Assembly: GCF_019048865.1 (NCBI RefSeq)
Contig: NZ_CP077604.1
Span: 3,596,001 to 3,660,000, forward strand
Source: Aquihabitans sp. G128
GTDB lineage: Bacteria > Actinomycetota > Acidimicrobiia > Acidimicrobiales > Iamiaceae
Length of the DNA: 64,000 nucleotides
Direction: 5' to 3'
The translations under genes were made by a program, and so were the position numbers. The notes beneath the pieces are model-generated. The model saw only the letters and a program-made list of their open reading frames with translations, made no database searches and was not told the origin of the DNA. Below, in pieces: positions 16,446-27,875 of this stretch (position 1 is the stretch's first letter; each line of letters starts with the position of its first letter).

Positions 16446-18743
16446 TCAGGGCGCCGTCGGCGGGACGAACCCGGCGGCCCGCAGGAGCGAGCGGGCGCCG
16501 GCCTTGTCGAGCGGCTCGTTCCAGCTGCCGCACTTGGGCGACTGCACGCACGACGGGCAGCCGTCGGTGCAGCGGCAGCGCTCCAGCAGCTCGAGGGTGG
16601 CGGCCAGCTGCTCCTGCGCCGACCGGTAGCCCAGCTCGGCGATGCCGGCGCCGCCGGGGTAGCCGTCGTAGATGACGACGGCCGGGGTGCCCAGCTCGTC
16701 CAGCCACGGCGTGGAGACGCCGCCCACGTCCCACCGGTCGCAGATGGTGAACAGCGGGAGGATGCCGATGGCGGTGTGCTCGGCGGCGTGGAGCGTGCCG
16801 GGCACGTCCTTGGGGGCGATGGCGGCGTCGGCCAGCACCCGGTCGGGCACCGACCACCAGACGCCCCGGGTGACCAGGTGCGACGGCGGGAGGTCCAGCT
16901 CCTCGGTGCCGAGGATCTCGCCGGTGAGCACCTCGCGCCGCTGGTAGCCGGTGACCCGGCTGGTGACCTCGACCGTGCCGAGGCCGACGGTGAAGCGGCC
17001 GCAGGGGCGCTCGGCGTCGGTGCCGGTGATGCGCAGCGCGACGTCGGAGCGGGCGAGGGTGTACTCCCGGCCGTCGGCGGGCTCGACGATGGCGGCGCCG
17101 TCGACGAGGTCGAGGCGGACCACCCGGTGCGGGCGGCCCTGGTGGAGGTAGATGGCGCCCGGGTGCACCAGCTCGCAGGCCCGGCTGCGGTCGACGGTGC
17201 CGATGAGGGTGCCGTCGGCGAAGGCGATGCGCACCTCGCCGGAGGACCCGCTGCGCAGGCCCATGCCGCTGGCCGGGTGGCCGCGGGCGGCCCACACGGC
17301 CCGCAGGCCGTCGTAGCGCGGGCGGAGCTTGAGCTGGTCGTCGACCACAAGCCGCCGCACGCCGTCGTCGAGGTCCGAGGACCACCAGCGCTCGTCGTGG
17401 TGGTGCAACGGCTGCTCGTAGGCCGCGCAGGCGAGGTGCGGGTCGAGCACGTAGGGGTTGGCCGGGTTGACCACCGCCGGCTCGGGCGGGCGGCTGAACA
17501 CCTCGTCGGGGTGGTTCAGGAAGTAGTGGTCGAGCTGGTCGTCGCCGGCCACGAGGATGGCCACCGAGGCCTGGCCCTCGCGCCCGGCGCGGCCGGCCTG
17601 CTGCCACATCGAGGCGATGGTGCCGGGGAACCCGTTCAGGACCACGGCGTCGAGCCCGCCGACGTCGACGCCCAGCTCCAGCGCCGAGGTGGCGATCACG
17701 CCGCCCAGGACCCCGCTGAAGAGCTGGGCCTCGATCTCGCGACGCTCGGCGGCGAGGTAGCCGCCGCGGTAGGGGCGCACGCGACCGGTGAGGTCCGGGT
17801 GGCGGCGCACGACCTCGGCGGCCACGACCTCGGTGCCCGCCCGGCTCCGGCAGAAGGCGAGCGTCCGGTGGCCGGCGTGCACGAGGTCGGCCACCAGCCC
17901 GGCGGTGACGCGGTTGGCCGAGAGCGGCGGCCCGTCGCCGACCTCGATGCGGCCCGGGTCGACCAGGGCGACGAGGCGCTCGCCGTGGGGCGAGCCGTCG
18001 TCGGTCACCTGGGCGACGGCCTGGCCGCACAGCGACCGTGCGAGGTCGGCCGGCTGGCCGATGGTGGCCGACGAGAACACGAACGTGGGCGAGGAGCCGT
18101 AGTGCTCGCACAGGCGCTGCAGGCGCCGCAGGAGGTGGGCCACGTGGGTGCCGAACACGCCCCGCAGCACGTGGAGCTCGTCGATGACGACGTAGCGCAG
18201 GCGCATGAGGAACGTGGCCCAGCGCCCGTGGTGGGGGAGCAGCCCGTGGTGGAGCATCTCCGGGTTGGTGAGGACCACGTTGGCGTGCTGGCGGGCCCAG
18301 GTGCGCTGCTCCGGGCTGGCGTCGCCGTCGTAGGTGGCCGCCACCAGGCCCGGCATCGACAGGTGGCCGAACGAGCGGAGCTGGTCCTGGGCCAGGGCCT
18401 TGGTGGGGAACAGGACCAAAGCGGTGCCCGGCTTGATGGGGTCGACCACCGCCTCGGCGATGGGCAGCTGGTAGCAGAGGGACTTGCCCGAGGCGGTGCC
18501 GGTGGCGACGACGGTGGACCGCCCGGCCCGCAGGTGGTCGATGGCCTCGGCCTGGTGCGACCAGAGCGCGTCGAGGCCCAGCTCGCCCAGGCGCTCGGCC
18601 ACCGCGGCCGGCAGCGGACGGGCCAGCGGGGCCGTGCGGGCGGGCCGTGGGGGGAGGCGCTCGAGGTGCACCAGGCCCGCGCCGAGGTGGTCGCGCAGGG
18701 TGGCGACGTGGGCAGCGACCGGATCTGGGGAGGTCAGCGCCAT
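16446..18743 (-). CDS. DEAD/DEAH superfamily 2 helicase with C-terminal DUF1998 zinc site (MrfA/Hrq1-like)
   Basis: 765 residues from ATG 18743. Motif I is TGTASGKS near residue 85, motif II IDELH, motif III FSSATIG, and motif VI QQAGRAGR. The C terminus has the four-cysteine MrfA signature CRCTDGCPSCVQSPKCG, which binds zinc. Relatives act in repair of mitomycin-type DNA damage together with MrfB, which is not seen here. The frame stays open upstream to 19226 but overlaps the RsbV gene in antisense, so that part is spurious. Confidence 0.9.
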   Translation of the reverse strand: MALTSPDPVAAHVATLRDHLGAGLVHLERLPPRPARTAPLARPLPAAVAERLGELGLDALWSHQAEAIDHLRAGRSTVVATGTASGKSLCYQLPIAEAVVDPIKPGTALVLFPTKALAQDQLRSFGHLSMPGLVAATYDGDASPEQRTWARQHANVVLTNPEMLHHGLLPHHGRWATFLMRLRYVVIDELHVLRGVFGTHVAHLLRRLQRLCEHYGSSPTFVFSSATIGQPADLARSLCGQAVAQVTDDGSPHGERLVALVDPGRIEVGDGPPLSANRVTAGLVADLVHAGHRTLAFCRSRAGTEVVAAEVVRRHPDLTGRVRPYRGGYLAAERREIEAQLFSGVLGGVIATSALELGVDVGGLDAVVLNGFPGTIASMWQQAGRAGREGQASVAILVAGDDQLDHYFLNHPDEVFSRPPEPAVVNPANPYVLDPHLACAAYEQPLHHHDERWWSSDLDDGVRRLVVDDQLKLRPRYDGLRAVWAARGHPASGMGLRSGSSGEVRIAFADGTLIGTVDRSRACELVHPGAIYLHQGRPHRVVRLDLVDGAAIVEPADGREYTLARSDVALRITGTDAERPCGRFTVGLGTVEVTSRVTGYQRREVLTGEILGTEELDLPPSHLVTRGVWWSVPDRVLADAAIAPKDVPGTLHAAEHTAIGILPLFTICDRWDVGGVSTPWLDELGTPAVVIYDGYPGGAGIAELGYRSAQEQLAATLELLERCRCTDGCPSCVQSPKCGSWNEPLDKAGARSLLRAAGFVPPTAP

Positions 18744-18920
18744 GGCGGTCCGGACGGGCAGGGGAACAGGCGTTCGCAGCCTAGGGCGTGTCGACGCCGG
18801 AGCGGCTGCCACGGTGCAGCACGGTCCCCTTGGGACCGCTCGGGCGCCTTCGGGCGTGGTTCGGGTCGGACCGGTCGCGGGCGGTAGGTTTGGGGGCGGA
18901 CGCGACCGGTAGGAGCAGTG

Positions 18921-19256
18921 ATGGATCTTCGACTCGACGTGAGCGAGCAGGGCGCATGGTCCGTGCTGCAGGTCGGGGGAGAGATCGACGTGGCGACGGC
19001 ACCTCGGCTCCGCGAGCAGCTGATCCGCCTGGTCAACGACGAGCGCTTCCGCATCGTGGTCGACCTCGAGGGCGTCGACTTCATCGACTCCACCGGGCTC
19101 GGCGTCCTGATCGGGGCGCTGAAGCGGGTCCGCACCCACGACGGCGACCTCGTGCTGGTGTGCACCGAGCCCCGGATCGTGAAGGTGTTCGAGATCACCG
19201 GGCTCAACCAGGTGTTCCAGATCCACGCCTCGCTCGACGACGCGGTCGCCGAGTGA
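18921..19256 (+). CDS. STAS-domain anti-sigma factor antagonist (RsbV/SpoIIAA type)
   Basis: 111 residues, a single STAS domain. The phosphorylation site is Ser57 in [14 protein letters not shown] 18921 has AGGAG five bases upstream. In such systems the unphosphorylated antagonist binds the RsbW-type kinase and frees its sigma factor. The next gene encodes an RsbW-like kinase 35 bases downstream, giving a partner pair; no sigma gene is adjacent. Confidence 0.9.
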   Translation: MDLRLDVSEQGAWSVLQVGGEIDVATAPRLREQLIRLVNDERFRIVVDLEGVDFIDSTGLGVLIGALKRVRTHDGDLVLVCTEPRIVKVFEITGLNQVFQIHASLDDAVAE

Positions 19257-19291
19257 TCCCCGCCGGCTCGACGCTGCGCTAGGGCCGCGTG

Positions 19292-19780
19292 ATGGAGGAG
19301 CCTGCAGCCGACACCGTGCCCAGCGCGGAGACCGTCGAGCTGGAGCTCCCCGCGCGGCCCGAGGTGGTCTCGGTGGCCCGGTTGGTGGTGGGCGCGGTGG
19401 CCGCCGTCGAGCCGCTCTTCGACGAGGAGCGCGGCGCCGACCTCCGCCTCGCCGTGTCCGAGGCCTGCACCAACGCCATCCAGGCCCAGCTGGCCGACCA
19501 CCCGGGCGCCGATCCCACCGCCCCGATCGTGCTGCGCTGCTCGGTGGGCGACGGCCGCATCCGCCTCGCGGTCCAGGACCACGGCGGCGGCTTCGACCCC
19601 GAGGGGCTCCAGGCCCACCCGGAGGTCACCGACCCGGCCCGGCTCGAGCACGAGGGCGGCTTGGGTATCCCGCTGATCCGCCTCCTCGCCGACGAGCTGG
19701 AGTTCCAGCCCACGCCGGGCGGCACCACCGTGGTGATGACGTTCGGCCCCCGGGTGGCCGTCGACCGCTCCGTGGTCTGA
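19292..19780 (+). CDS. RsbW-like anti-sigma factor / serine kinase (HATPase domain)
   Basis: 162 residues from ATG (a GTG one codon upstream is equally possible). The GHKL ATPase motifs are an N box SEACTNAIQAQ, where Gln replaces the usual His, G1 DHGGGFD, and G2 GGLGIPLIRLLAD. This is the expected partner of the STAS protein just upstream, forming a partner-switching module. The target sigma factor is unknown. Confidence 0.85.
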   Translation: MEEPAADTVPSAETVELELPARPEVVSVARLVVGAVAAVEPLFDEERGADLRLAVSEACTNAIQAQLADHPGADPTAPIVLRCSVGDGRIRLAVQDHGGGFDPEGLQAHPEVTDPARLEHEGGLGIPLIRLLADELEFQPTPGGTTVVMTFGPRVAVDRSVV

Positions 19781-19920
19781 GCCCTCACGTCGGCTGCCGC
19801 TGACCGAGCGGTCGAGCGGTCGAGCAGAGCGCCTCCCGGGCGGCCGGGTAGCCTCGGTCCCTGGTGTGCCGGGAAGCCTGGTCGGCGAGTCCCTTCGCCG
19901 ACCCCGAGAGCACCCGCACC

Positions 19921-21312
<1,392 letters not shown>

Positions 21313-22586
21313 GCGGACCGGGTCGATCGAAGCCGGCCACCAGGTCGTAGCGGTCGACCAGGGCGCGCACCGCCGTGCGGATGGCCGAGATCGAGAACCG
21401 CTGGGCCGGGCACGTGTGGGTGCCGTGGCCGAAGGTGGAGACCAGCTCCTTGGCGGGGAGCTCGTCGGCCAGGGCGAGGCGCCGGCCGTCGTAGTGGTCG
21501 GCGTCGAACGTGGCGAGGCGGGGGTCGACGGTGGTGTTGAGCGTCGAGAGCATGGTGGTGATCAACGTGCCGGGCCGCAGGTCGAAGTCCCCCTGGTCGG
21601 TGGTGAAGGTCAAGGGCCGCAGGACCTGGCGCATGGTGATGGAGCGCTGGGCCACCCGGATGCTCTCGTAGGCGAACCGGTCCAGGAGGGCGTCGTCGCC
21701 GGCGCGCACGGCGTCGAGGGCGTCGGGGTCCTGGAGCAGGTTGACCAGCGTCCAGGCCAGGGCGGCGAAGAGGTTCGACTGCGAGCCGAGGTGCAGGACG
21801 ATCACGTCGCGGGCCACCAGCTGGTCGTGCCGGGGCTGGTCGACGTCGGCGAACGACTCGTCGATCTGGTCGAGGAAGTCGCCCGGGCGGGCATCGGGCC
21901 GCCGCCGCCGTTCGGCGAGGACGGTGGCCAGGATCGCCTCGATCTCGGCCATGGCCCGGCGCTCGCGGGCGTGGCCGGTGGCGACGGTGGCCACCGTGCG
22001 GAGCGGGTGGACGAACGACTCGGAGGTGTCGAGGCGGTCGAGGGCGTCGATCAGCGGCTCGATGTGCGCAGGGGAAGCGGCCTCGTGGCCGGCCCAGGAC
22101 GCCAGGCCGAGCCGGTGGCCGATGCGGCGGCATTCGCCGAAGGCGTCGAACGTGCCGCGCTCGCCGAGCACGTCGAGCTCGGCGGCCATCGCCTGCTCGA
22201 GGTTGGCGAGGTAGCCCTCGACGCGCTGGCCGCCGAAGAGCTTGTGGGGCGGGTTGCGGATGTCGCCGAAGAGCTCGTCCGGCACCTTGGTGCGGATCAT
22301 CGTGTAGGTGGCGAGCCCGAACGACGCCTCGCGCTCGGGCACCGCATAGAGGCTGGCCACGCCGACCGGCCCGAACACGCAGAAGAAGCGGTGGGCCAGG
22401 GCGTCGACCACGAAGGTGTCGCCGTGGCGGGCCCGCTGGCGGGTGAACCACCCGGTGGGGTCGCGCAGCAGCCCGGGCGCGGCGCCGACCCAGGGGAGGC
22501 GGGGGCCGGCCACCGGAGGCATGGGCGCCACCGCCGGCAGGGCGGGCGGCCTCAGGTCCGGGAGGCGCACGTGCCGGCCCGTTCGC

Positions 22587-23348
22587 TCACGCCGTGACGG
22601 CGTTGTCGATCGGGATGACGGCGCCGTTGATGCCGCTCGCCTCGTCGCTGGAGAGGAAGGCGATCAGCGACGCCGGGTCCTGGGGGGCGAGCATCTTGTT
22701 GTCGACCGCCATGGTCTTGGCGATGAGGCTGAAGTCCATGCCGTCGGGGAAGTCGACGTGCCCGGTCATCGGCGTGGACACGCCGCTCGGGGAGATGGCG
22801 TTCACCCGGATGTTGCGCTTGAGGTACTCCCAGGCGAGCGACTTGGTCATGAGCACCACGCCGCCCTTCGACGCGCAGTAGTGGGCCATGAACGCCTGGC
22901 CGAACATGCCGGCCGACGACGCCACGTTGGTGATCACGCCGCCGCCGCTGTCGAGCATGTGCGGGATCACGGCGCGGGCCATGAGGAACGGGCCCTTGAG
23001 GTTGACGTCGATCAGCAGGTCCCACTCGGCGACCTCCATCTCGTGGGTGTGGGCGAAGCGCAGCACGCCGGCCACGTTGGCGAGGATCGTCGGGGTGCCG
23101 AGCTCGCCGGCCACCGACTCGACGGCGGCCGCCACCGAGCCCTCATCGCGCACGTCGACGCTCGCCGCGGTCGCCGTGCCGCCGGCCTCGCGGATGAGCG
23201 CCACGGTCTCCTCGACGGCGGCGGCCTGGTCGAGGCAGCCCACGAGGGCGCCGTCGGCGGCGAGCCGCTGGGCGGTGGCCCGACCGATGCCGGAGGCGGC
23301 CCCGGTCACGATCGCGGTGCGGCCCTCGAAGCGGGTGCCATCGGCCAT
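22587..23348 (-). CDS. short-chain dehydrogenase/reductase (classical SDR)
   Basis: 253 residues. NAD(P) motif TGAASGIG at about 14-21, NVAG near 92, catalytic Ser (NVASSAG), Tyr and Lys (HYCASKGG). The Asp-like position after beta2 (CLDQ) favours NAD. ATG 23348 has GGAGA upstream. It precedes the P450 in one operon, and the two may oxidise the same substrate in sequence. Its promoter region carries a 24-base palindrome of the KstR type. Confidence 0.88.
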   Translation of the reverse strand: MADGTRFEGRTAIVTGAASGIGRATAQRLAADGALVGCLDQAAAVEETVALIREAGGTATAASVDVRDEGSVAAAVESVAGELGTPTILANVAGVLRFAHTHEMEVAEWDLLIDVNLKGPFLMARAVIPHMLDSGGGVITNVASSAGMFGQAFMAHYCASKGGVVLMTKSLAWEYLKRNIRVNAISPSGVSTPMTGHVDFPDGMDFSLIAKTMAVDNKMLAPQDPASLIAFLSSDEASGINGAVIPIDNAVTA

Positions 23349-23410
23349 GTCGTCGTCTCCCTGGTTGGCGAGCGTGCGTCCCCCGTTCGGGCGCCGGCCG
23401 ACCCTAGGCC

Positions 23411-23434
23411 GAAACGAGAACACGTTCTCGTTTC
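23411..23434. promoter_or_regulatory. KstR/TetR-type palindromic operator
   Basis: GAAACGAGAAC-AC-GTTCTCGTTTC: two perfect 11-base arms around a two-base centre. The core AGAACACGTTCT matches the AAC-NN-GTT pattern of KstR operators that control lipid and steroid catabolism genes. It lies 63-86 bases upstream of the SDR start, where it would block transcription of the SDR-P450 operon. No TetR gene is in the window. Confidence 0.6.
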
Positions 23435-23452
23435 CTCGTCCGACCACCCGTA

Positions 23453-23466
23453 CCCACTTCGGTGGT
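23453..23466. repeat. UUCG-type mini-hairpin, copy 1
   Basis: CCAC-TTCG-GTGG (23454-23465) sits inside the shared string ACCCACTTCGGTGG, which recurs at 23536-23549. It lies in the 228-base gap between the divergent SDR and ArfB genes. UUCG tetraloops are unusually stable in RNA. Confidence 0.4.
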
Positions 23467-23536
23467 GGGGGTGACCCGAGGTGTCCACCCCCAGGTACTG
23501 GGCAGGGAACTGGCCGCTGGGGCGGCCGGATCCCAA

Positions 23537-23550
23537 CCCACTTCGGTGGG
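23537..23550. repeat. UUCG-type mini-hairpin, copy 2
   Basis: CCCAC-TTCG-GTGGG (23537-23550), 27 bases before the arfB ATG. Same core as the copy at 23453. It could affect translation of arfB or be a small dispersed element. Confidence 0.4.
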
Positions 23551-23576
23551 GTGGGCCGGCGTGGGAGCCTGGGGAG

Positions 23577-23993
23577 ATGGCTGGCGATGACCTCGTCGTG
23601 GCGCGCGGCGTGCGCATCCCCCGGACCGAGCTCTCGGTGCGGTTCAGCGCGTCCGGGGGGCCGGGCGGGCAGCACGCCAACAAGGCCGCCACGCGGGTGG
23701 AGCTGCTCTTCGACGTGGAGGCCTCGCCATCGCTGCTGCCGGTGCAGCGGGAGCGGGTGCTGGCCAAGCTCGGCCCCACGGTGCGCATCGTGGTCGACGA
23801 GGAGCGCAGCCAGCTGCGCAACCGCACCATCGCCGAAGAGCGCTTCGTGGCCCGGTTGGCCGCCGCCCTGCACGTCGAGCGGCCGCGACGGCCCACCAAG
23901 CCGAGCAAGGGCGCCAAGCAGCGGCGGCTGACCTCCAAGAAGCAGCGCTCCGAGACCAAGGCCAACCGCCGGAGCCCGGGCCGCGACGCCTAG
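23577..23993 (+). CDS. arfB: ArfB-like peptidyl-tRNA hydrolase (ribosome rescue)
   Basis: 138 residues. The release-factor GGQ motif is at 30-32 (SGGPGGQHANKAATRVEL), and the C terminus is a strongly basic tail (KGAKQRRLTSKKQR...) that in ArfB enters the empty mRNA channel. It frees stalled ribosomes by hydrolysing peptidyl-tRNA. The length fits the family. The start ATG at 23577 is preceded by GGGAG about nine bases upstream. Confidence 0.9.
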   Translation: MAGDDLVVARGVRIPRTELSVRFSASGGPGGQHANKAATRVELLFDVEASPSLLPVQRERVLAKLGPTVRIVVDEERSQLRNRTIAEERFVARLAAALHVERPRRPTKPSKGAKQRRLTSKKQRSETKANRRSPGRDA

Positions 23994-24125
23994 GGCCGAC
24001 CGCACCGGGACCCGCGGGGAACCAGGGCCGCGCCGGCGACGTCGGAGCCCGATCGGGCCGCTCGCTGCGGCAGACTCGGGCCTCGGCGACGGGCCGGCCC
24101 GACCGGCTTCGAGGGGCAGTGCACC

Positions 24126-25214
24126 ATGAGCGACGACGACCGTTCCGACCACCACGAGGAGCCCACCGAGCTGCCGCTCGCCCCGGACGGTCCGGCGTCC
24201 GGCATCCCGCGGCCGGGCCGGGCCTGGGTGGTCGCGGTCGTCCTCGTCCTGGTGGTCGCGCTCGCCGGTGGGGCCTGGGCCCTGGCGACGAGGGACGAGG
24301 AGCCCATCGACACCGGCGGGAGCCCGGGCGGTGGTGCGACGGCGGTGTGGGGGCACCGGTGGTCCGTGCGGGACCTCGAGGGCTCGAGCGCACCGGCGCT
24401 CGCCCCGATCGGCGCGGACCGTCGGCCGGTGCTCGACACCTCGGTGGAGGGCACGGTCTCGTTCACCGGCTGCAACGGCGGCTTCGGGACCGGTCGCCTC
24501 GAGGGCGCCAACCTCGTGCTCGACGGCTCGATGGCCTCCACCGACATGGCCTGCACCGACGCTGCCGGCACCGCACTGATGGCGTTCGACGCGTGGATGG
24601 CCGAGCTGCTGGCGTCGTCGCCCACGGTCGGCGTGTCCGGGGACGTGCTCACCATCCGCTCCCGGTTCGGGGCGGCCACGTTCGACGACCTCGGTGGACC
24701 TCTGCCCGCCACCTCCTCGCCTGCGGACCCCGACGGCTCGGTCAGCTCCGACGACCCGGCCCACCTGCCCGACCCCGGCAGCGGGTCGGTCGTCACCACG
24801 CCCGCCGTCGAGCCCGGCGGCTCGGGCGGGGGCCGCGTCGGCAGCTCGCCGGCCTCGCCCGGCCAGGGGCAGGACTGGCAGGTCACCGCCATCACCGTCG
24901 ACGGCGCCGACCGGCCCGTGCTCGGCGACCAGGACGGCAACCCGCTCGTCCTCGACCTGACCGCGTTGGGCCGGGTGGGCTTCAACGGCTGCAACGGCGG
25001 CGGCGCCGATGCCCACGTCGACGGCGGGAAGCTGGTGGTGGGCGGGGTGGTCAGCACCAAGCTGGCCTGCAGCGGCCCCGACGGCGAGGCCCTGATGGCC
25101 CAGGACGCGTGGTTCGGGTCGTTCCTGGAGGGCGACCCCGAGCTGGCCGTCGACGGCGGCACCCTGACCCTCACCTCCGGCGGCAGCACCGTGGTGGCCG
25201 AGCGGGTCGGCTGA
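24126..25214 (+). CDS. membrane-anchored protein with two META (DUF306) domains
   Basis: 362 residues. A cytoplasmic acidic N terminus, one transmembrane segment at about 36-57, then two META-like domains (about 75-190 and 240-360), each with a C-N-G-G turn (TGCNGGFG; NGCNGGGA) and a downstream Thr-x-x-Ala-Cys strand (DMACTDAAG; KLACSGPDG). A Pro/Ser/Gly linker separates them. META domains occur in HslJ-type stress proteins with no defined activity. It stands alone, converging on the next minus-strand gene. Confidence 0.75.
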   Translation: MSDDDRSDHHEEPTELPLAPDGPASGIPRPGRAWVVAVVLVLVVALAGGAWALATRDEEPIDTGGSPGGGATAVWGHRWSVRDLEGSSAPALAPIGADRRPVLDTSVEGTVSFTGCNGGFGTGRLEGANLVLDGSMASTDMACTDAAGTALMAFDAWMAELLASSPTVGVSGDVLTIRSRFGAATFDDLGGPLPATSSPADPDGSVSSDDPAHLPDPGSGSVVTTPAVEPGGSGGGRVGSSPASPGQGQDWQVTAITVDGADRPVLGDQDGNPLVLDLTALGRVGFNGCNGGGADAHVDGGKLVVGGVVSTKLACSGPDGEALMAQDAWFGSFLEGDPELAVDGGTLTLTSGGSTVVAERVG

Positions 25215-25256
25215 GGCGGCCCGGGCTGGTCCCGACGCCCAGCGGCGGCGGAGCCG

Positions 25257-25739
25257 TCAGCCCAGCAGGTCCGGGCGATGGGCGCGGACCGCCTTGGCCA
25301 GCGGGCCGTCGGGCCAGTTCGGCTCGAACTCGTCGATCGGGATGATGCGGTCCCAGCCCCGGGTGGTCACCTGGTTGCGCACCTGCGGCGTGTGGGTCCA
25401 CCGCAGGCCCGAGCGGCTCAGCACCAGCGCCTGGGTGGGCCCGGAGGGCAGGGTGGCCTCGCCGACCTTGCTCACGTCGGCCCAGGTCGTCCGCAGCACG
25501 AACGTGCCCGCCTCGTACTGGATGCCGGCGTCGTCCACCCGCAGCACCGACGTGCGCTGCTGGCGGACGCCGAAGAGCAGGACGCTGGTCTGGACCACCG
25601 TGTAGAGCACGGCCACCCACCAGTTGATGATGATCACCAGCACCGCGGCCACCGGGAGGGCAGCCAGCAGGAAGAGCAGCCCCAGCCGTTGCAGGCGGTC
25701 CCGCTGCGAGCGGGTGGAGGGGGTCAGCACCAGGGACAC
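25257..25739 (-). CDS. small membrane protein with a PH-like domain
   Basis: 160 residues from a GTG with AGGGGG upstream; a GTG at 25766 is an alternative. Two hydrophobic segments near the N terminus (LLFLLAALPVAAVLVIIINWWVAVLYTVV) are followed by a bacterial PH-like beta domain (SVLRVDDAGIQYEAG...TTWADVSKV) and a short basic tail. The pattern is common in actinobacteria and of unknown role. The frame runs on past 25766 but then overlaps the ceramidase promoter region. Confidence 0.65.
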   Translation of the reverse strand: MSLVLTPSTRSQRDRLQRLGLLFLLAALPVAAVLVIIINWWVAVLYTVVQTSVLLFGVRQQRTSVLRVDDAGIQYEAGTFVLRTTWADVSKVGEATLPSGPTQALVLSRSGLRWTHTPQVRNQVTTRGWDRIIPIDEFEPNWPDGPLAKAVRAHRPDLLG

Positions 25740-25863
25740 GGCCCCCTGGCTAGCGCCGATGGGCACCGGAGGGCCACCCGAGGGTCGGCGGTCGGTGGGC
25801 CCGGGCCCGCCGCGTAGGGTCACCGGGTCCGGTCGGGTCCGGGCTCGAGCAGGGGAGCGCCAG

Positions 25864-27874
25864 GTGGCAGCAGGCAGTGGGGCGACGCGGTCGCCGCTGG
25901 CGTCGTTCGTCGACGGGACCTCGAAGCGGAGCCGCTTCGGCGTGCGGCCCCGGCCGTCGGCTCCGCTGCCGGAGGTCGAGGGCGTGCTCGCCGGCGCCGC
26001 CGAGGCCGACATCACCCCGCCCCCCGGCCTGCCCAAGGCGGGCTACTCGGCCAACGCCCACGACGGGAACGGCTTCCGCACCCGCCTGCGGGCCCGGGTG
26101 ACGCACCTCCGGGCGGGCCGGGCGTCGCTGGCCATCGTGCAGCTCGACCTCTTGGGTGGCTCGTCGGTGCTCCAGCACCTGGTGGCCGACGCGGTGGCGG
26201 ACCGCACCGACATCCCGCTGGCCGGGATCTGGATCGGCGCCACCCACACCCACGCCGGGCCGGGCCAGTTCCTGGGCACCGACTTCTACAACCACCACGC
26301 CTCCAACCGGGCCGGCTTCGACCCGGCGTGGACGTCGTTCCTGGTGGACCAGGTCGCCGGTGCGGTCATCGAGGCCCACGACACCCGGGCGCCGGCCAAG
26401 GTGGCGGTGGGCAGCACCGAGGTCTGGGGCCTCACCCGCAACCGGTCGCACGACCCGTACGTGCAGAACGCCACGGTCACCGACAAGCGGCGGGACCCGC
26501 AGCGCAAGTGGGTGGCGGTCAACCCGCAGCTGCACCTGGTGCGGGCCGACCGGATCACCGCCGAGGGCGGCACCGAGCCGCTGAGCGCGGCGGTGGTGTT
26601 CTCCATCCACGGCACCGGCGTCTCGCAGCACGCCCACGAGTACAACGCCGACGTCTGGGCCTACCTGGTGGGCGAGCTGCGCCACCAGATCGAGGTCCGC
26701 CACGACGGCGCCCAGCCGGTGGTCGGCGCCATGGAGGGCACCCACGCCGACGTCGCCCCGGCCCTGCGGCCCGGCCTCGCCGGGCACCGGGAGGCCCGTC
26801 GCATCGGTGCCGGCATCGGGGTCGAGGCCGCCGACCTCTACGACCGGCTCGGCGCCGAGCTCAGCGACCGCGTGGCGCTCGACGTCGGGCTGCGGGAGGT
26901 CGACCTGAACGTCGATCGCACCGTCGACGGCATCGAGCTCCCCGACCGCCCGGCCGTCGGCGCCGCCCTCGTCGCCGGTGCCACCGAGAACCTCACCCCG
27001 GTCATCCACCGCATCCCGCCGTTCCGTGCCGGCCACCCCAAGCGGTGGGGCACCAAGAACGCCCAGGGCGAGAAGTGGGTGCTCGGGTCGCGGTGGCTGC
27101 AGCCGATCGTCACGCCCAAGAAGGGATTCCCCCCGCATCCTCAGCGTGCAGGCCCTCCGCATCGGCGACAGCGTCCTGCTCGGCCTGCCGTTCGAGATCA
27201 CCGTCGAGTCCGGGCGGCGAATCGCTGCCTCCGTGGCCGACGCCGTGGGCGACCGGGGCATCGGCCGGGTGGTCGTGTCATCGGTGGTCAACGAGTACTG
27301 GGGCTACGTGGCCACCGCCGAGGAGTACCGCCGGCAGTACTACGAGGGCGGCCACACGCTCTACGGCCCGAAGACGCAGGCCTTCCTCAGCGCCCACGCC
27401 GGGCGCCTCGCCGCCGCCACCGTCGGCGCCGGCACGTTCGCCGACGTCGAGGCCGAGCGCACCTGGGACCTGGCCACCAAGCGGTACCTGCCGTTGGCCG
27501 GGGACGAGGCCGGTGTCGAGCGGCGCGTCGAGGGCAAGGCGGCCTTCACCGACCCCACCGCCGAGGTCGACGGGTTCTGGGAGCTGCGCTGGATCGACGT
27601 CGCGCCCACCCGCCTCCGCTGGCACGAGCCGCTGGTGCGGGTGGAGTCCTCCGACGACGACGGCACCACCTGGGCGGCGGCCACCGTGGGCGGCCGGCGC
27701 ATCGACGACCAGGGCTGGGCCATCGAGGTGACCCACCTCGGCGGCGACGACTCCGGCCGCCACCACTACCGCGCCCGCTGGTACGACCCGGTCCACCGCC
27801 ACGGTCGCCGCCATCGCTTCGTGCTGCTCGCCAACGCCGATCGGCCCGAGGTGGCCGGGCCGTCCTTCGACTGA
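25864..27874 (+). CDS. neutral/alkaline ceramidase family protein, split by a frameshift in a C run
   Basis: The corrected protein is about 669 residues. The family core is clear: ADITPPPG near the N terminus, GATHTHAGPGQF with metal-binding histidines, and FSIHGTGVS and GTHADVAP further on. After the shift come VVSSVVNEYWGYVATAEEY and the C-terminal beta domain. These enzymes cleave the amide of ceramide. No secretion signal is visible, unlike many homologues. The frame breaks at six C (27129-27134); dropping one C restores GFPRILSVQALRIGD. Start GTG 25864 has AGGGGAG seven bases upstream. Confidence 0.85.
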
Positions 27875-27875
27875 T

